DNA from: Vibrio penaeicida
GTDB taxonomy: Bacteria > Pseudomonadota > Gammaproteobacteria > Enterobacterales > Vibrionaceae
Direction: 5' to 3'
Assembly: GCF_002933855.1 (NCBI RefSeq)
Contig: NZ_BFAQ01000021.1
Coordinates: forward strand, 62,001 to 126,000
Length of the DNA: 64,000 nucleotides
The notes below the pieces were generated by a model. It saw only the letters and a list, made by a program, of their open reading frames with translations, was not told the DNA's origin and did no database searches. Positions 16,867 through 25,327 of this stretch are shown in pieces. The position numbers were made by a program, and so were the translations under genes. The stretch's first letter is position 1; every line of letters begins with the position of its first letter.

Positions 16867-16898
16867 ATTCCTTGGAATGTATATTTATTCCATGGAAT
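16867..16898. promoter_or_regulatory. Twin palindromic operators for the MarR-family regulator
   Basis: Two palindromes, ATTCCTTGGAAT (16867-16878) and ATTCCATGGAAT (16887-16898), have the same half-site and are 20 bp apart centre to centre, that is two helical turns. They lie between the divergent regulator and nitroreductase genes. Binding by this regulator is inferred from position and symmetry. Confidence 0.7.
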
Positions 16899-16932
16899 GT
16901 AGTTTAGCAAATGAATTAGAGAGGGTATAGCA

Positions 16933-18081
16933 ATGGATAGAAGGAACTTCATTAAAGTGATGGGCGCTGGGGCAGTCGTTTTGGCTACTGCACCTGTTTT
17001 GGTTAGTAACGTTTCAAGTTCTTCTGATCTTTCATTTAGACCGGCACTGACTTACTCGGATCTTAGGAAGACACTCATCAGCTACGCAATGCTATGCCCA
17101 AATCCTCACAATATTCAGCCATGGAAGGTCGCTTTTAAAGGCGAAGATACAATTTTGTTGTATGTCGACGAGGATAGGTTACTGCCTGAAACGGATCCGA
17201 TTCATCGCCAAATCCATATTGGTCAGGGTACATTTATTGAAAGTCTAGTCGTGACTGCAAGCCATTTTGCTATGAGAGCAGATGTACAATATTTCCCGCT
17301 AGGCGAGTACAGTAATCAGGTGTTGGAAAACAAGCCCGTTGTAGCGATTAAGTTAGTGCCAGATGCGAGTATTCAACCAGATCCTTTATTCTCTTATCTT
17401 GTTACACGCCAATCTAATAAGACCGAATACACAAATGCAAAGCTTACTGATAATGAGCTGAACGCGATTCTTAATGTTGTGAAAACGAATGGCAGCGAAT
17501 TGAGGTTGATACAAACGGAAGAATACAACCAAGAAATGCGACACTTCCTTAATCAAGCTATGGAAATTGAAGAACAAAAAAGTTCGCGAAGCCTTGAAAC
17601 AATAGGCATGTTCCGTTTTAACGACGACGAGTTTAAAAAGCACCGAGATGGCTTTGGTTTACCACAAAATGGTGTTTTAGGTGTGAAGCGGTGGTTAGCC
17701 GAACGATTCTTAATGAGCCGTGAATCGGCTGAGAAAGACCCTACGTCTTTTGGAAAAGAAGGCATAAAATTAACAAAAGCAGTTACGGCAAGTACACATC
17801 ATTTCGCTATGTTGGTAACGGAAGGAAACACAAGGAAGGATCAACTAAAAGTAGGGCGCTTGTACAACAGAATCAATCTGATAACGGCATCAATGGGCAT
17901 TGCACAACATCCAATGAGCCAAATATTGCAGGAATATCAAGATATGCTTCCGCTGCAAGAAAGCTTCAAACAGTACTTTAATGTACACAAAGCGCATACA
18001 GTGCAAATGGTGTTTAGGCTGGGTAAAGCGAAGCCCACACCTGAATCTCCTAGGAGAGAAGTTAGTGATTTACTTATTTAG
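16933..18081 (+). CDS. Nitroreductase-family protein (Acg-like) with Tat-type signal
   Basis: A 382-aa flavoprotein-like protein. The N-terminus MDRRNFIKVMGAGAVVLATAP has the twin-arginine pattern, so export by Tat is likely. The nitroreductase fold is signalled by CPNPHNIQPW (about 56-65), typical of Acg-type members, and by a second half with ASTHHFAMLVTEG and an IAQHPMSQ segment. SD GAGAGGGT precedes the ATG. Control is probably by the divergent MarR regulator. The substrate is unknown; nitro- or quinone-type compounds are usual for the family. Confidence 0.8.
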   Translation: MDRRNFIKVMGAGAVVLATAPVLVSNVSSSSDLSFRPALTYSDLRKTLISYAMLCPNPHNIQPWKVAFKGEDTILLYVDEDRLLPETDPIHRQIHIGQGTFIESLVVTASHFAMRADVQYFPLGEYSNQVLENKPVVAIKLVPDASIQPDPLFSYLVTRQSNKTEYTNAKLTDNELNAILNVVKTNGSELRLIQTEEYNQEMRHFLNQAMEIEEQKSSRSLETIGMFRFNDDEFKKHRDGFGLPQNGVLGVKRWLAERFLMSRESAEKDPTSFGKEGIKLTKAVTASTHHFAMLVTEGNTRKDQLKVGRLYNRINLITASMGIAQHPMSQILQEYQDMLPLQESFKQYFNVHKAHTVQMVFRLGKAKPTPESPRREVSDLLI

Positions 18082-18097
18082 TCTATTAGGGCTAGGG

Positions 18098-18124
18098 GTA
18101 TACCCAAGTCGTTCTTGGGTATAC
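18098..18124. terminator. Palindrome between convergent genes, possible terminator
   Basis: Eleven-base perfect stem GTATACCCAAG / CTTGGGTATAC with loop TCGTT, between the nitroreductase and cytochrome c genes. No T run follows on either side, so the terminator role is uncertain; it may also be a dispersed palindrome. Confidence 0.45.
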
Positions 18125-18138
18125 AAAGTGGGTAAAAC

Positions 18139-18495
18139 TCACTGGATTGATTGAACGTAAGTCAGGATGTTAATCGCGTCTTCCTCGGTTAGAATTCCTT
18201 TCCACGCTGGCATTCCTTCTTCTACATTTCCATTTAGAACGTCTTTTGATAGTGAGGTTGGTGTCGAAAAAAAACTACTCACTTTGCTTGCTAGATTAGC
18301 GGGTTGATTACTTAGGCTAAGAGCGGCAGGTCCATCACCTAACCCTTTAGAGCCGTGACATGATTGGCAATACATTATGTACTGTGATTGCCCCTTAACA
18401 ATGTCTCCATCTAAATTGGGCTTCGATAACGCATAGCTTCCAAATATTACTGCGGATGTAATACCAACAATAGCGAAAATAGTGTACTTCTTCAT
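18139..18495 (-). CDS. Class I c-type cytochrome, small
   Basis: A 118-aa periplasmic or membrane-anchored electron carrier. Residues 1-25 are an uncleaved or cleaved signal helix (KKYTIFAIVGITSAVIFGSYAL). The haem c site is CQSCH (43-47), and the distal Met is probably in EEGMPAWKG, followed by the usual helix LTEEDAINILTYVQSI. It is convergent with the nitroreductase gene and has no oxidase or dehydrogenase partner next to it. Confidence 0.88.
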   Translation of the reverse strand: MKKYTIFAIVGITSAVIFGSYALSKPNLDGDIVKGQSQYIMYCQSCHGSKGLGDGPAALSLSNQPANLASKVSSFFSTPTSLSKDVLNGNVEEGMPAWKGILTEEDAINILTYVQSIQ

Positions 18496-18762
18496 ACAAG
18501 GTTCCCGAGCAAGGTTTGTGTTGTTGATTCTTGTGCATTGTAAAGTGCAAAGATGAACGCTTAATGAATACGGTGTGCGGTATGTTTTGTCAATGAATTA
18601 AAAATCCCGCGTTATAGAAATTATTTACTTTGTCTTATCTCTGCTATTCGAAGTCCAAACCAACTGCTAGTTTGCCCGCATATTTTATTGATGTACTCAA
18701 CTAGACTGGGGTCGTGCACATTGTGCATTGTTTGCTCACTTAAATGTATACAAGGAGGCAAC

Positions 18763-18909
18763 ATGAATAGAACTCATAGCTCAAATGGTAATGGTCATCG
18801 AGGAAGCCCAAGAGGACCTTCTTACCAACCAAGCTCGGGGGTAAATTGGCAGCGTTCCTCAAGCAATCCACCTAAAAAACCTCAAGAAAACGAGGGCAAT
18901 GCTAAATAA
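18763..18909 (+). CDS. Small polar protein of 48 aa
   Basis: The ATG has a near-perfect ribosome-binding site (AAGGAGG, 5 bases upstream), so a gene is likely although it is short. The product, beginning MNRTHSSNGNGHRGSP, is rich in Ser, Asn, Gly and Pro and looks disordered. A longer reading frame that begins upstream at 18688 lacks a ribosome-binding site. No family is recognised and no function proposed. Confidence 0.55.
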   Translation: MNRTHSSNGNGHRGSPRGPSYQPSSGVNWQRSSSNPPKKPQENEGNAK

Positions 18910-19102
18910 TTCAGTAATGTAAAATCATTGGGGGCATCTATGAGTTTGTGTTTTTCATAACGATACTTAGGTGCCTCTTCAGACGATGTATACCACTCTA
19001 AGGTGAGAATGCGAGTTACTTAGCATTAATGTGTAACGTTAACCTAGAATTTACGTTTTCGTGACATACTTTTGGCTCAATCGAAAGTTAAGATTCAGGA
19101 TC

Positions 19103-19690
19103 ATGGAATTGTCAGACATAGAAAAGGTGAAAAGATTTATCACTTCACTGATTCAAAAAGATTTAAGTGATGAAGATCTTACACGTGAATCTAATGAATT
19201 TTTTAAAGACACCGCAAATTTGCTTAATAGAGATTTCATAGAAGCACTTATCTCTAGAAGGGCAAATAATGCTTTGGTAAACGTAAACATTATTGTTGAG
19301 TATGCATATCGCGGTTCACCTGTTGCTCAATTACTTACCGGTGTGGGTCGCCTCCTAGGTTTGGGTGCTGATAAAAACGAAAGTGAAGGTATTTTTTGGT
19401 TGAAGCGATCTTATTGCGGAAAAAATACAAATGCTGCAATGATCCTTTATACCGTTTATGCAAGTGGCATTGGAGTGTTTGAGGACATGGCGAAAGCCCG
19501 GACGTATTTAAACGGTGCTGCCGACCTCAATGTACCAAAAGCGCAATACATGTTTGCTCAAATGTTGTTTAGTGGGGAAGGCGGTATTACAGACGAAGAC
19601 CATGCCATTGAGTATATGTACAAGGCAGCCAAGAACAATTGCCAAGATGCTATCGATTTTTTGTCTAAGAATGAGTTAACTCTATCTTAA
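19103..19690 (+). CDS. Sel1-like (TPR-type) repeat protein
   Basis: A protein of about 195 aa. Two or three Sel1-like repeats are visible from about residue 75: RGSPVAQLLTGVGRLLGLGADKNESEG, the segment ending GVFEDMAKARTYLNGAADL, and NVPKAQYMFAQMLFSGEGG followed by DHAIEYMYKAAKNN. Such repeats mediate protein contacts. No signal peptide is present. The first ATG (19103) is used; an in-frame GTG at 19061 is possible, and neither start has a well-spaced ribosome-binding site. A terminator follows. Confidence 0.75.
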   Translation: MELSDIEKVKRFITSLIQKDLSDEDLTRESNEFFKDTANLLNRDFIEALISRRANNALVNVNIIVEYAYRGSPVAQLLTGVGRLLGLGADKNESEGIFWLKRSYCGKNTNAAMILYTVYASGIGVFEDMAKARTYLNGAADLNVPKAQYMFAQMLFSGEGGITDEDHAIEYMYKAAKNNCQDAIDFLSKNELTLS

Positions 19691-19712
19691 ATTTTTTATC
19701 TTTTAGCTATAT

Positions 19713-19740
19713 AGAGTCGCTTTTTAGCGGCTCTTTTTTA
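19713..19740 (+). terminator. Intrinsic terminator of the Sel1-repeat gene
   Basis: Stem AGAGTCGCT / AGCGGCTCT (one G-T pair) with a TTT loop and a TTTTTTA tail. Confidence 0.8.
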
Positions 19741-19896
19741 TGACCGAAACACGGGTCTATCTCTTAAACGAGATGGTGTAAAGTTTATGAGCCTTGTCAG
19801 TATATTTACATAACTTTACACAATGCGGTATCGAACTTTAACCGAGTGTTGTGCATGATTTACTCATAATAAAACCACACAAAATACAGGTGATAT

Positions 19897-20433
19897 ATGA
19901 GTAATCGTCTTTCTACCCCTACAGTTATTTTTCATTGGCTTGTGGGCATCAGTTTTATCGTTACATTGGGAATGGGTAAGTTCGTTGAAGGGTTGCCTAG
20001 AGGAGCAGAGAAGTTTGAATTGCTCGCAACACATAAATCACTTGGGTTGATGGTGCTTTTGGTGGCTGTTCTTCGAATTGCATGGCGGCTAAAAGAAGGG
20101 GAAATAGTTAGTGCTGCTGTTATGCCTAGGTGGCAAACAAACCTGTCTAAGATTGTTCATTATCTGTTATTGATTGGCACTGTTGCTATGCCTTTGTCCG
20201 GTGTACTAATGAGTGTTGGTGGAGGTCACGGTTTGGCATTTTTTGGAATGGAGTTGATTGCAAAAAGTGAAAAAGCAGAATCATTAAGCAATTTGGGTGG
20301 TGCTATTCACGGAATCGGTTTTAAGGTATTGCTTGTCGGGCTATTTTTACATATTGGCGGCGCTATTAAGCACCAGTTTATTGATAAAGATGGCACACTA
20401 AGCCGAATGTTAGGAATCGCCAAGAAAAACTAA
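19897..20433 (+). CDS. Cytochrome b561
   Basis: A 178-aa inner-membrane di-haem protein that passes electrons between the quinone pool or superoxide and other carriers. Four helices are visible (about 12-30, 45-62, 85-105, 140-160), with haem-ligand histidines in TVIFHWLVG, THKSLGL, KIVHYLLL, and the GAIHGIGFK / FLHIGGAIKHQF region. Length and the TPTVIFHWL opening fit the bacterial CybB/YodB group. It is a single gene convergent with ectC. Confidence 0.9.
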   Translation: MSNRLSTPTVIFHWLVGISFIVTLGMGKFVEGLPRGAEKFELLATHKSLGLMVLLVAVLRIAWRLKEGEIVSAAVMPRWQTNLSKIVHYLLLIGTVAMPLSGVLMSVGGGHGLAFFGMELIAKSEKAESLSNLGGAIHGIGFKVLLVGLFLHIGGAIKHQFIDKDGTLSRMLGIAKKN

Positions 20434-20460
20434 TTTCTTAATATCAACTTTGAAAAGAAT

Positions 20461-20492
20461 GCGATCTTAAACGTAAAGCCACTTAAGATCGC
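20461..20492. terminator. Hairpin between convergent cytochrome b561 and ectC
   Basis: Ten-base perfect stem GCGATCTTAA / TTAAGATCGC with a 12-base loop. There is no long T run, so termination efficiency is uncertain. Confidence 0.5.
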
Positions 20493-20535
20493 GTTGGATT
20501 GCTTGTACCTGTCAGGTCTGATACGTCAATGTAGG

Positions 20536-20922
20536 TTAATCTACAATTGGGTATACGCCGTTTTCGTCATGAACTTCACTGCCAGTAATTGGTGGGTTGA
20601 ATACACAAGCCATTACCATTTCTTTGTCTTTATACGCTCTTAGATAGTGCTCATCATGTTTGTCGAGAATGTAAAGCGTACCTGGTTTAATTGGGTAAGT
20701 TTTACCGCCAATTACCTCGATTTCGCCTTCACCACTCATGCAGTAAACCGACTCAAGATGATTTTGATAGTGGATATGCGTTTCCGTATTTTCGTAAATA
20801 GTAGTGATATGGAACGAAAAGCCCATTTTGTCATCTTTAAGCAACATGCGAACGCTTTCCCAGTTGTCTGACACAACACGTCGTTCACTGTTTTGACATT
20901 CTTCTAAAGTTCTTACAATCAT
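20536..20922 (-). CDS. ectC: L-ectoine synthase
   Basis: A 128-aa cupin enzyme that cyclises N-gamma-acetyl-diaminobutyrate to the compatible solute ectoine. The protein opens [16 protein letters not shown], and the cupin motifs [22 protein letters not shown] and [17 protein letters not shown] are typical. It is the last gene of ectABC; a conserved aspartokinase (ask) that follows ectC in several vibrios is not present here. Expression is expected to rise with salinity. Confidence 0.95.
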   Translation of the reverse strand: MIVRTLEECQNSERRVVSDNWESVRMLLKDDKMGFSFHITTIYENTETHIHYQNHLESVYCMSGEGEIEVIGGKTYPIKPGTLYILDKHDEHYLRAYKDKEMVMACVFNPPITGSEVHDENGVYPIVD

Positions 20923-20931
20923 TCTAAATTC

Positions 20932-22197
20932 CTAAGATGCTTTCTTTACTATCTGTTGAGCGGCTACTTCAGAAGACGCTTCAAATATTTCTAAGCCTTG
21001 AGCCAGTTCCGCCTCTGTAATGGTCAGAGGGCAGAAGAACTTAACAACTTCATCATTTGGTCCTGCAGTCTCGATGATCATACCGCGATCAAAGCAATTG
21101 CGAGTAATAAGGCTTGCTACGTCAGGGTTTTTACACTCGATTCCAATCATCATTCCACGACCTTTTATTCTTTCAAATAAGTGAGGGAATTTAAGTAGTG
21201 ATTGTTCTAAATGCTCGCGAACTTGGCTTGAGCGCTCGGAGATATGCTGTTCAAACTGACTATCTGCCCAATACAATTCCAATGCTTTTGTTGCGGTAAC
21301 GAAAGCATGGTTGTTACCACGAAACGTACCGTTGTGCTCACCTGGGTTCCAAACATCCAACTCAGGCTTAAGCAATACAACTGCCATTGGTAAACCAAAC
21401 CCGCTAATCGACTTAGATAAAGTGACGAGATCAGGCTTGATACCAGAAGGCTCAAAGCTGAAGAAAGTTCCAGTGCGACCACAGCCGGCTTGGATGTCGT
21501 CGACGATTAGTAAGATTTGATGTTTTTTACAAATGGTACTCAGCTTTTGCAACCAAGCATTGCTGGCTACGTTTAAGCCACCTTCACCTTGTACCACTTC
21601 AAGAAGAACAGCAGCAGGTGCATCGAGACCACTTGAATTGTCTGAAAGCATGGCTTCGAATAGCGCTAGCCCATCAACATCGGCGTAATTTTCGTAGGGT
21701 ATGCGTGTCACCCCTGTGAGTGCCATTCCTGCACCACCGCGATGGTGTTGATTACCTGTAGCAGCAAGCGCACCCATAGAACAGCCGTGGAATCCATTTG
21801 TAAACGCTACAATATTTTGTCTACCCGTGAATTTTCTTGCGAGCTTTAATGCTGCCTCAACCGCATTCGTACCAGTAGGTCCAGTGAACTGAACTTTATA
21901 GTCTAGGTCGCGTGGTGCGAGAATATGCTTTTCCAATGCATGCAGAAACTCTGCTTTGGCTTCAGAATGCATGTCTAAGCCGTGCGTAATGCCGTCGTTG
22001 GTAATGTATGTGAGTAAAGCATCTTTCAAAACTGGGTTGTTATGCCCGTAGTTTAGAGACCCTGCGCCTGCTAGAAAATCTAAGTACTTATTGTTATTTT
22101 CTGCTTCTAGCCAGCTACCTTGCGCTTTTTGAAAAACAACTGGAAAGTTATTTGAATAGGATCTGACTTTAGATTCCTTTTTCTTAAAGATATCCAT
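20932..22197 (-). CDS. ectB: Diaminobutyrate-2-oxoglutarate transaminase
   Basis: A 421-aa PLP-dependent class III aminotransferase converting aspartate semialdehyde and glutamate to 2,4-diaminobutyrate, the first step of ectoine synthesis. The phosphate-binding GPTGTNAVEAA lies near 106-116, the aromatic-stacking FHGCSMGAL near 136-144, Asp in IVDDIQAGCGRTG near 232, and the Schiff-base lysine is K262 (TLSKSISGFG). It is nine bases upstream of ectC and downstream of ectA, in one operon. Confidence 0.95.
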   Translation of the reverse strand: MDIFKKKESKVRSYSNNFPVVFQKAQGSWLEAENNNKYLDFLAGAGSLNYGHNNPVLKDALLTYITNDGITHGLDMHSEAKAEFLHALEKHILAPRDLDYKVQFTGPTGTNAVEAALKLARKFTGRQNIVAFTNGFHGCSMGALAATGNQHHRGGAGMALTGVTRIPYENYADVDGLALFEAMLSDNSSGLDAPAAVLLEVVQGEGGLNVASNAWLQKLSTICKKHQILLIVDDIQAGCGRTGTFFSFEPSGIKPDLVTLSKSISGFGLPMAVVLLKPELDVWNPGEHNGTFRGNNHAFVTATKALELYWADSQFEQHISERSSQVREHLEQSLLKFPHLFERIKGRGMMIGIECKNPDVASLITRNCFDRGMIIETAGPNDEVVKFFCPLTITEAELAQGLEIFEASSEVAAQQIVKKAS

Positions 22198-22220
22198 TGT
22201 GGGACCGCTTTTTCCTTGGG

Positions 22221-22760
22221 TTAAATTTTAAGTAGAGGGATGCGATACAAATATTCGGTATCGTGCTTGCCTTTGAAATGTTCGGCTTCATCCAAAAATA
22301 TGGTTTTGCTTCCGGTGTTTCCGTTTTCTTTATCTAATTTCTTGAATAAGCTCCATGAAGCCTGATTTGATTCGGTAATTGTGGTTTCTACGCACTCTAC
22401 CGCTTTCAAGCTTTCTTTTTTCAATAGCGCTTTCAACATTGAAAATGCCAGCCCTTTCCCCCTGTGATTTGGGGAGACTGCAACTTGCCAAATAAACAAG
22501 TCTTTCGGTGAACTAGGTTTACAATAGCCGGAAATGAAACCAGCTAATTCACCGTCAAACTCTGCAACGATGCATGTGTCTTTGAAGTGAAAGGACTGTA
22601 AGAAATTACAATAAGAGGAGTTGGTGTCTAGAGGAGGACAGCTCTCTATAAGCTGGTGAATATCATCGCCGTCCTTTTTGTCAGGGTTACGAAATATCCA
22701 CTTTGTTTTTGCCTTTTCTAATATGTCTGGGTTAGCTACCCATGGGGCTGCAATTGTCAT
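22221..22760 (-). CDS. ectA: Diaminobutyrate acetyltransferase
   Basis: A 179-aa GNAT-fold enzyme that acetylates 2,4-diaminobutyrate at the gamma amino group. The acetyl-CoA loop is in VAVSPNHRGKGLAFSMLKALL, and the substrate region has FIWQVA. First gene of ectABC. The ATG at 22760 gives the usual MTIAAPWVANPDI type start; an in-frame GTG four codons upstream sits too close to the AAAGGA site, so the exact start is not certain. Osmotic control is expected for the operon, but no operator was identified. Confidence 0.93.
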   Translation of the reverse strand: MTIAAPWVANPDILEKAKTKWIFRNPDKKDGDDIHQLIESCPPLDTNSSYCNFLQSFHFKDTCIVAEFDGELAGFISGYCKPSSPKDLFIWQVAVSPNHRGKGLAFSMLKALLKKESLKAVECVETTITESNQASWSLFKKLDKENGNTGSKTIFLDEAEHFKGKHDTEYLYRIPLLKI

Positions 22761-22772
22761 TTGATGCCACAC

Positions 22773-23120
22773 ATTCCTTTAGAGGTCTAAACATTATTAC
22801 TTCGCAGAAGGGTACATTATTTAGGGCTCAAATCAAGCTGAACTGATTTTATCGCCATAATTGCGAGTTGCGTCACATATTATATGATTGGAATGGTTGA
22901 ATTCTAAAGTTTAGTGTACGAACTAAAAGATAATCAAATTGTCATTAGAATATTATGCAGGTGTCAGACTAATACAAATATTGCGTAGTTTGGCGACGTG
23001 ATTTGTGGGTATGGAATGATTGTTGCGGATATGGAGTGGATTGTTGATGGCTGAGGGGAAGGCAGTAACCTCAGGGCATGCCTACGAACCTGAGGTTACA
23101 AACGAATTTGTTGAAGCGCT
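22773..23120. other. Intergenic stretch upstream of ectA
   Basis: AT-rich leader region of ectABC with several short inverted A/T motifs, but no operator I can name. At 23065-23099 an 11-base perfect stem GTAACCTCAGG / CCTGAGGTTAC lies just downstream of phhB. It has no T run and may be the terminator or a stabilising hairpin of phhAB. Confidence 0.5.
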
Positions 23121-23459
23121 TCAGAGCAGCGAGTCTGTTTTTGCTGCGCAGATAAAATCGTTTTTATGGAGGCCTTTGATCGAGTGACTCCACCATTGAA
23201 CTGTTACTTTTCCCCATTCGGTTGTCAGTGCTGGATGGTGTCCTTCTTCTTCAGCCATTTCTCCTATGCGATTGGTAAACGCTAAAGCTAACTTAAAGTT
23301 TTTAAACGTATAAACCCTTTCAAGTTGCGAAATGCCATTTACGTTGATGAGTTGCCATTCAGGAATCTGGTTTAGTAATTTTTTGGCTTCTTCTGTTTCA
23401 ACTTTTGGTGCATCAAAACGGCACGCTTCGCAAGATGACTCTAACAGTACTTCTGACAT
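23121..23459 (-). CDS. phhB: Pterin-4a-carbinolamine dehydratase
   Basis: A 112-aa enzyme that dehydrates the carbinolamine formed by phenylalanine hydroxylase, recycling the tetrahydropterin cofactor. The family motif is [24 protein letters not shown], with the catalytic His pair and Trp-Trp. It lies nine bases downstream of phhA and is co-transcribed with it. Confidence 0.93.
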   Translation of the reverse strand: MSEVLLESSCEACRFDAPKVETEEAKKLLNQIPEWQLINVNGISQLERVYTFKNFKLALAFTNRIGEMAEEEGHHPALTTEWGKVTVQWWSHSIKGLHKNDFICAAKTDSLL

Positions 23460-23468
23460 GATTTTTCC

Positions 23469-24257
23469 TTAATCGTGTTCAAGTTCATACATGGGCGAAT
23501 GTAGACCCAATGTTTTGGCGTGTTTAATAAGCGACATAATATCAAGATTAGCTATGTCGAAAAGCTCGCTTATATTGTCGATGTAAAAGTATTTTGGTTG
23601 CATGATGTTAATTCGGTATGGGGTACGCAAAACATCAAGGGGTATTAGAGGTGCAAATACAGGTTGGTCGCTGTAAACATATTGTGTTTCGCCTGGGCTA
23701 GAGAGAATTCCGCCACCATAGATACTCACTCCATTACTGTTTTTAATTAGACCAAACTCAACGGTGAACCAATATAGCCTAGCGAGATAAACCCTGTCTT
23801 CTTTTGAAGCGTTTAACCCTAACTTACCGTAAGAATGGGTAAAAGCAGCAAAAGCGGGGTGAGTTAGCATCGCGCAGTGACCAAATATTTCATGGAAAAT
23901 ATCAGGTTCTTGAAGGTATTCCATTTCTTCTCTTTTGCGAATAAAAGTGGCGACTGGGAATTTTCGTTCAGATAACATTTCGAAAAATTTGTCGAAGCTT
24001 ATTAAGGCAGGTACCGCTTCGCATTGCCAGCCCGTTTCTGAAGAGAGTACAGAATTAATTTCATGAAGTTGAGGAATACGCTCGCGTGGGAGATTGAGCT
24101 TTTTTAGCCCTTCCATGTACTCATGGCAGGCTCTGTTTTTGATGCAACTAAGTTGTCTGTGAATGAGCGTTTGCCATACGTCATTTTCTTCGTCAGTCCA
24201 CTGAATGACACCATTTTCATCTGCCGTCTTTGACTGATATTTACTCTGCTTAGTCAT
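23469..24257 (-). CDS. phhA: Phenylalanine 4-monooxygenase
   Basis: A 262-aa non-haem iron enzyme that hydroxylates phenylalanine to tyrosine using tetrahydropterin and O2. The iron ligands are visible: His122 and His127 in FHEIFGH and Glu167 in WFTVEFG. The length is that of bacterial single-domain enzymes, without a regulatory ACT domain. phhAB form an operon; it may feed tyrosine catabolism or pyomelanin formation. Confidence 0.95.
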   Translation of the reverse strand: MTKQSKYQSKTADENGVIQWTDEENDVWQTLIHRQLSCIKNRACHEYMEGLKKLNLPRERIPQLHEINSVLSSETGWQCEAVPALISFDKFFEMLSERKFPVATFIRKREEMEYLQEPDIFHEIFGHCAMLTHPAFAAFTHSYGKLGLNASKEDRVYLARLYWFTVEFGLIKNSNGVSIYGGGILSSPGETQYVYSDQPVFAPLIPLDVLRTPYRINIMQPKYFYIDNISELFDIANLDIMSLIKHAKTLGLHSPMYELEHD

Positions 24258-24615
24258 AAGTCACCACGATGTTGCGAATATGTTGCGTTAATGTGGTAAC
24301 TATCGATGAAAACTAAATCGTCGTCTACAAAACCATCAATTTCCCGAAATTATAATCTGTAACAATTAATTTACATGCACTTTTGAAAGCTTGAGTCTCG
24401 TTAGCGCAATGGGTAAGAAGGTGTTCCAAATCACGTAATGAAAATAAGTAGTAATTTGTTCAGCGAAAATTCATAAATCACTCTATTGACATGCATATTA
24501 GTTGTGTAGAATCTCGCGCGCTCAATCAATCATGAGAATTTGATGCCATTGTTAGAGTGTTTTCTTGCAAAGCTCAATTTCTTTATAAATACAGTCAGAT
24601 TATTTGGATATTGTT
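24258..24615. other. Intergenic stretch between divergent phhA and the OMP gene
   Basis: AT-rich and without a gene. It contains TTGACA at 24486-24491 and TAGAAT at 24507-24512 (15-base spacing), a possible promoter for the outer-membrane gene. Confidence 0.45.
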
Positions 24616-25242
24616 TTGAAAAAACAGTTTGCTTTAGTTTTTGCCAGTGCAGTTGCATTATCCTCACATGTTAGCGCAGCAGAGCGCCCTGAGACTTATC
24701 AATTATTTACTGCCAAGGTTGGCGGATCCAGTTTCCAGTCTAAAGTGGCGAGTGTTGGCGATTATGAATTGGTAGGGCGATCTTTATCGCTTGAATATTC
24801 GCGTATGACATCAAGTTGGACAGAGGAAAAAGACATTTATTTAGGCGTTGCACTATCTGGCGATATTCATTACAACTCAAAGAAAAAGTCAGATACATCT
24901 TCCCTTTACGAAGTGGAAGAAATTAGCTCCCTAGTATTGAATGCAGCACCAAAAATAACGTATTCGCTAACTGACTGCATCGATGTTTACGGTAGTGCTG
25001 GTTTATCCTATGGGTATGTCGAAGCGTTAAAATACAAAAAGACGGTAACGGTTGATAAAGATTCCCAGCCAAAAGCAAAAGGCTTAGGGTATATGTGGTC
25101 AATTGGAAGTACCTACCGATTGGATAACAATTTTGAATTTGGTACTGAGTTACGGGGTAACCATCTATCGCTTAAGAAGGATGGGAAAGAAGGGGATGCA
25201 AACCTTTATGCCTTATACGTGACTATGGGGTACGAGTTTTAA
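24616..25242 (+). CDS. Outer-membrane beta-barrel protein
   Basis: A protein of about 208 aa. Residues 1-21 (KKQFALVFASAVALSSHVSAA) are a cleavable signal peptide. The mature part alternates short beta strands and ends YALYVTMGYEF with the C-terminal Phe typical of barrels inserted by Bam, so it is a small, probably eight-stranded, OmpX/OmpA-like barrel. TTG at 24616 is preferred because it gives a proper signal peptide and has GGA seven bases upstream; an in-frame TTG at 24604 is possible. Function is unknown. Confidence 0.7.
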   Translation: MKKQFALVFASAVALSSHVSAAERPETYQLFTAKVGGSSFQSKVASVGDYELVGRSLSLEYSRMTSSWTEEKDIYLGVALSGDIHYNSKKKSDTSSLYEVEEISSLVLNAAPKITYSLTDCIDVYGSAGLSYGYVEALKYKKTVTVDKDSQPKAKGLGYMWSIGSTYRLDNNFEFGTELRGNHLSLKKDGKEGDANLYALYVTMGYEF

Positions 25243-25327
25243 CTTGTTGTAACGCTAGTAATCAATCAAACTTGCAGTATTCAGCGCGATTTCGTTTATC
25301 CATATTATTTTGCTAACGTGGATATAA

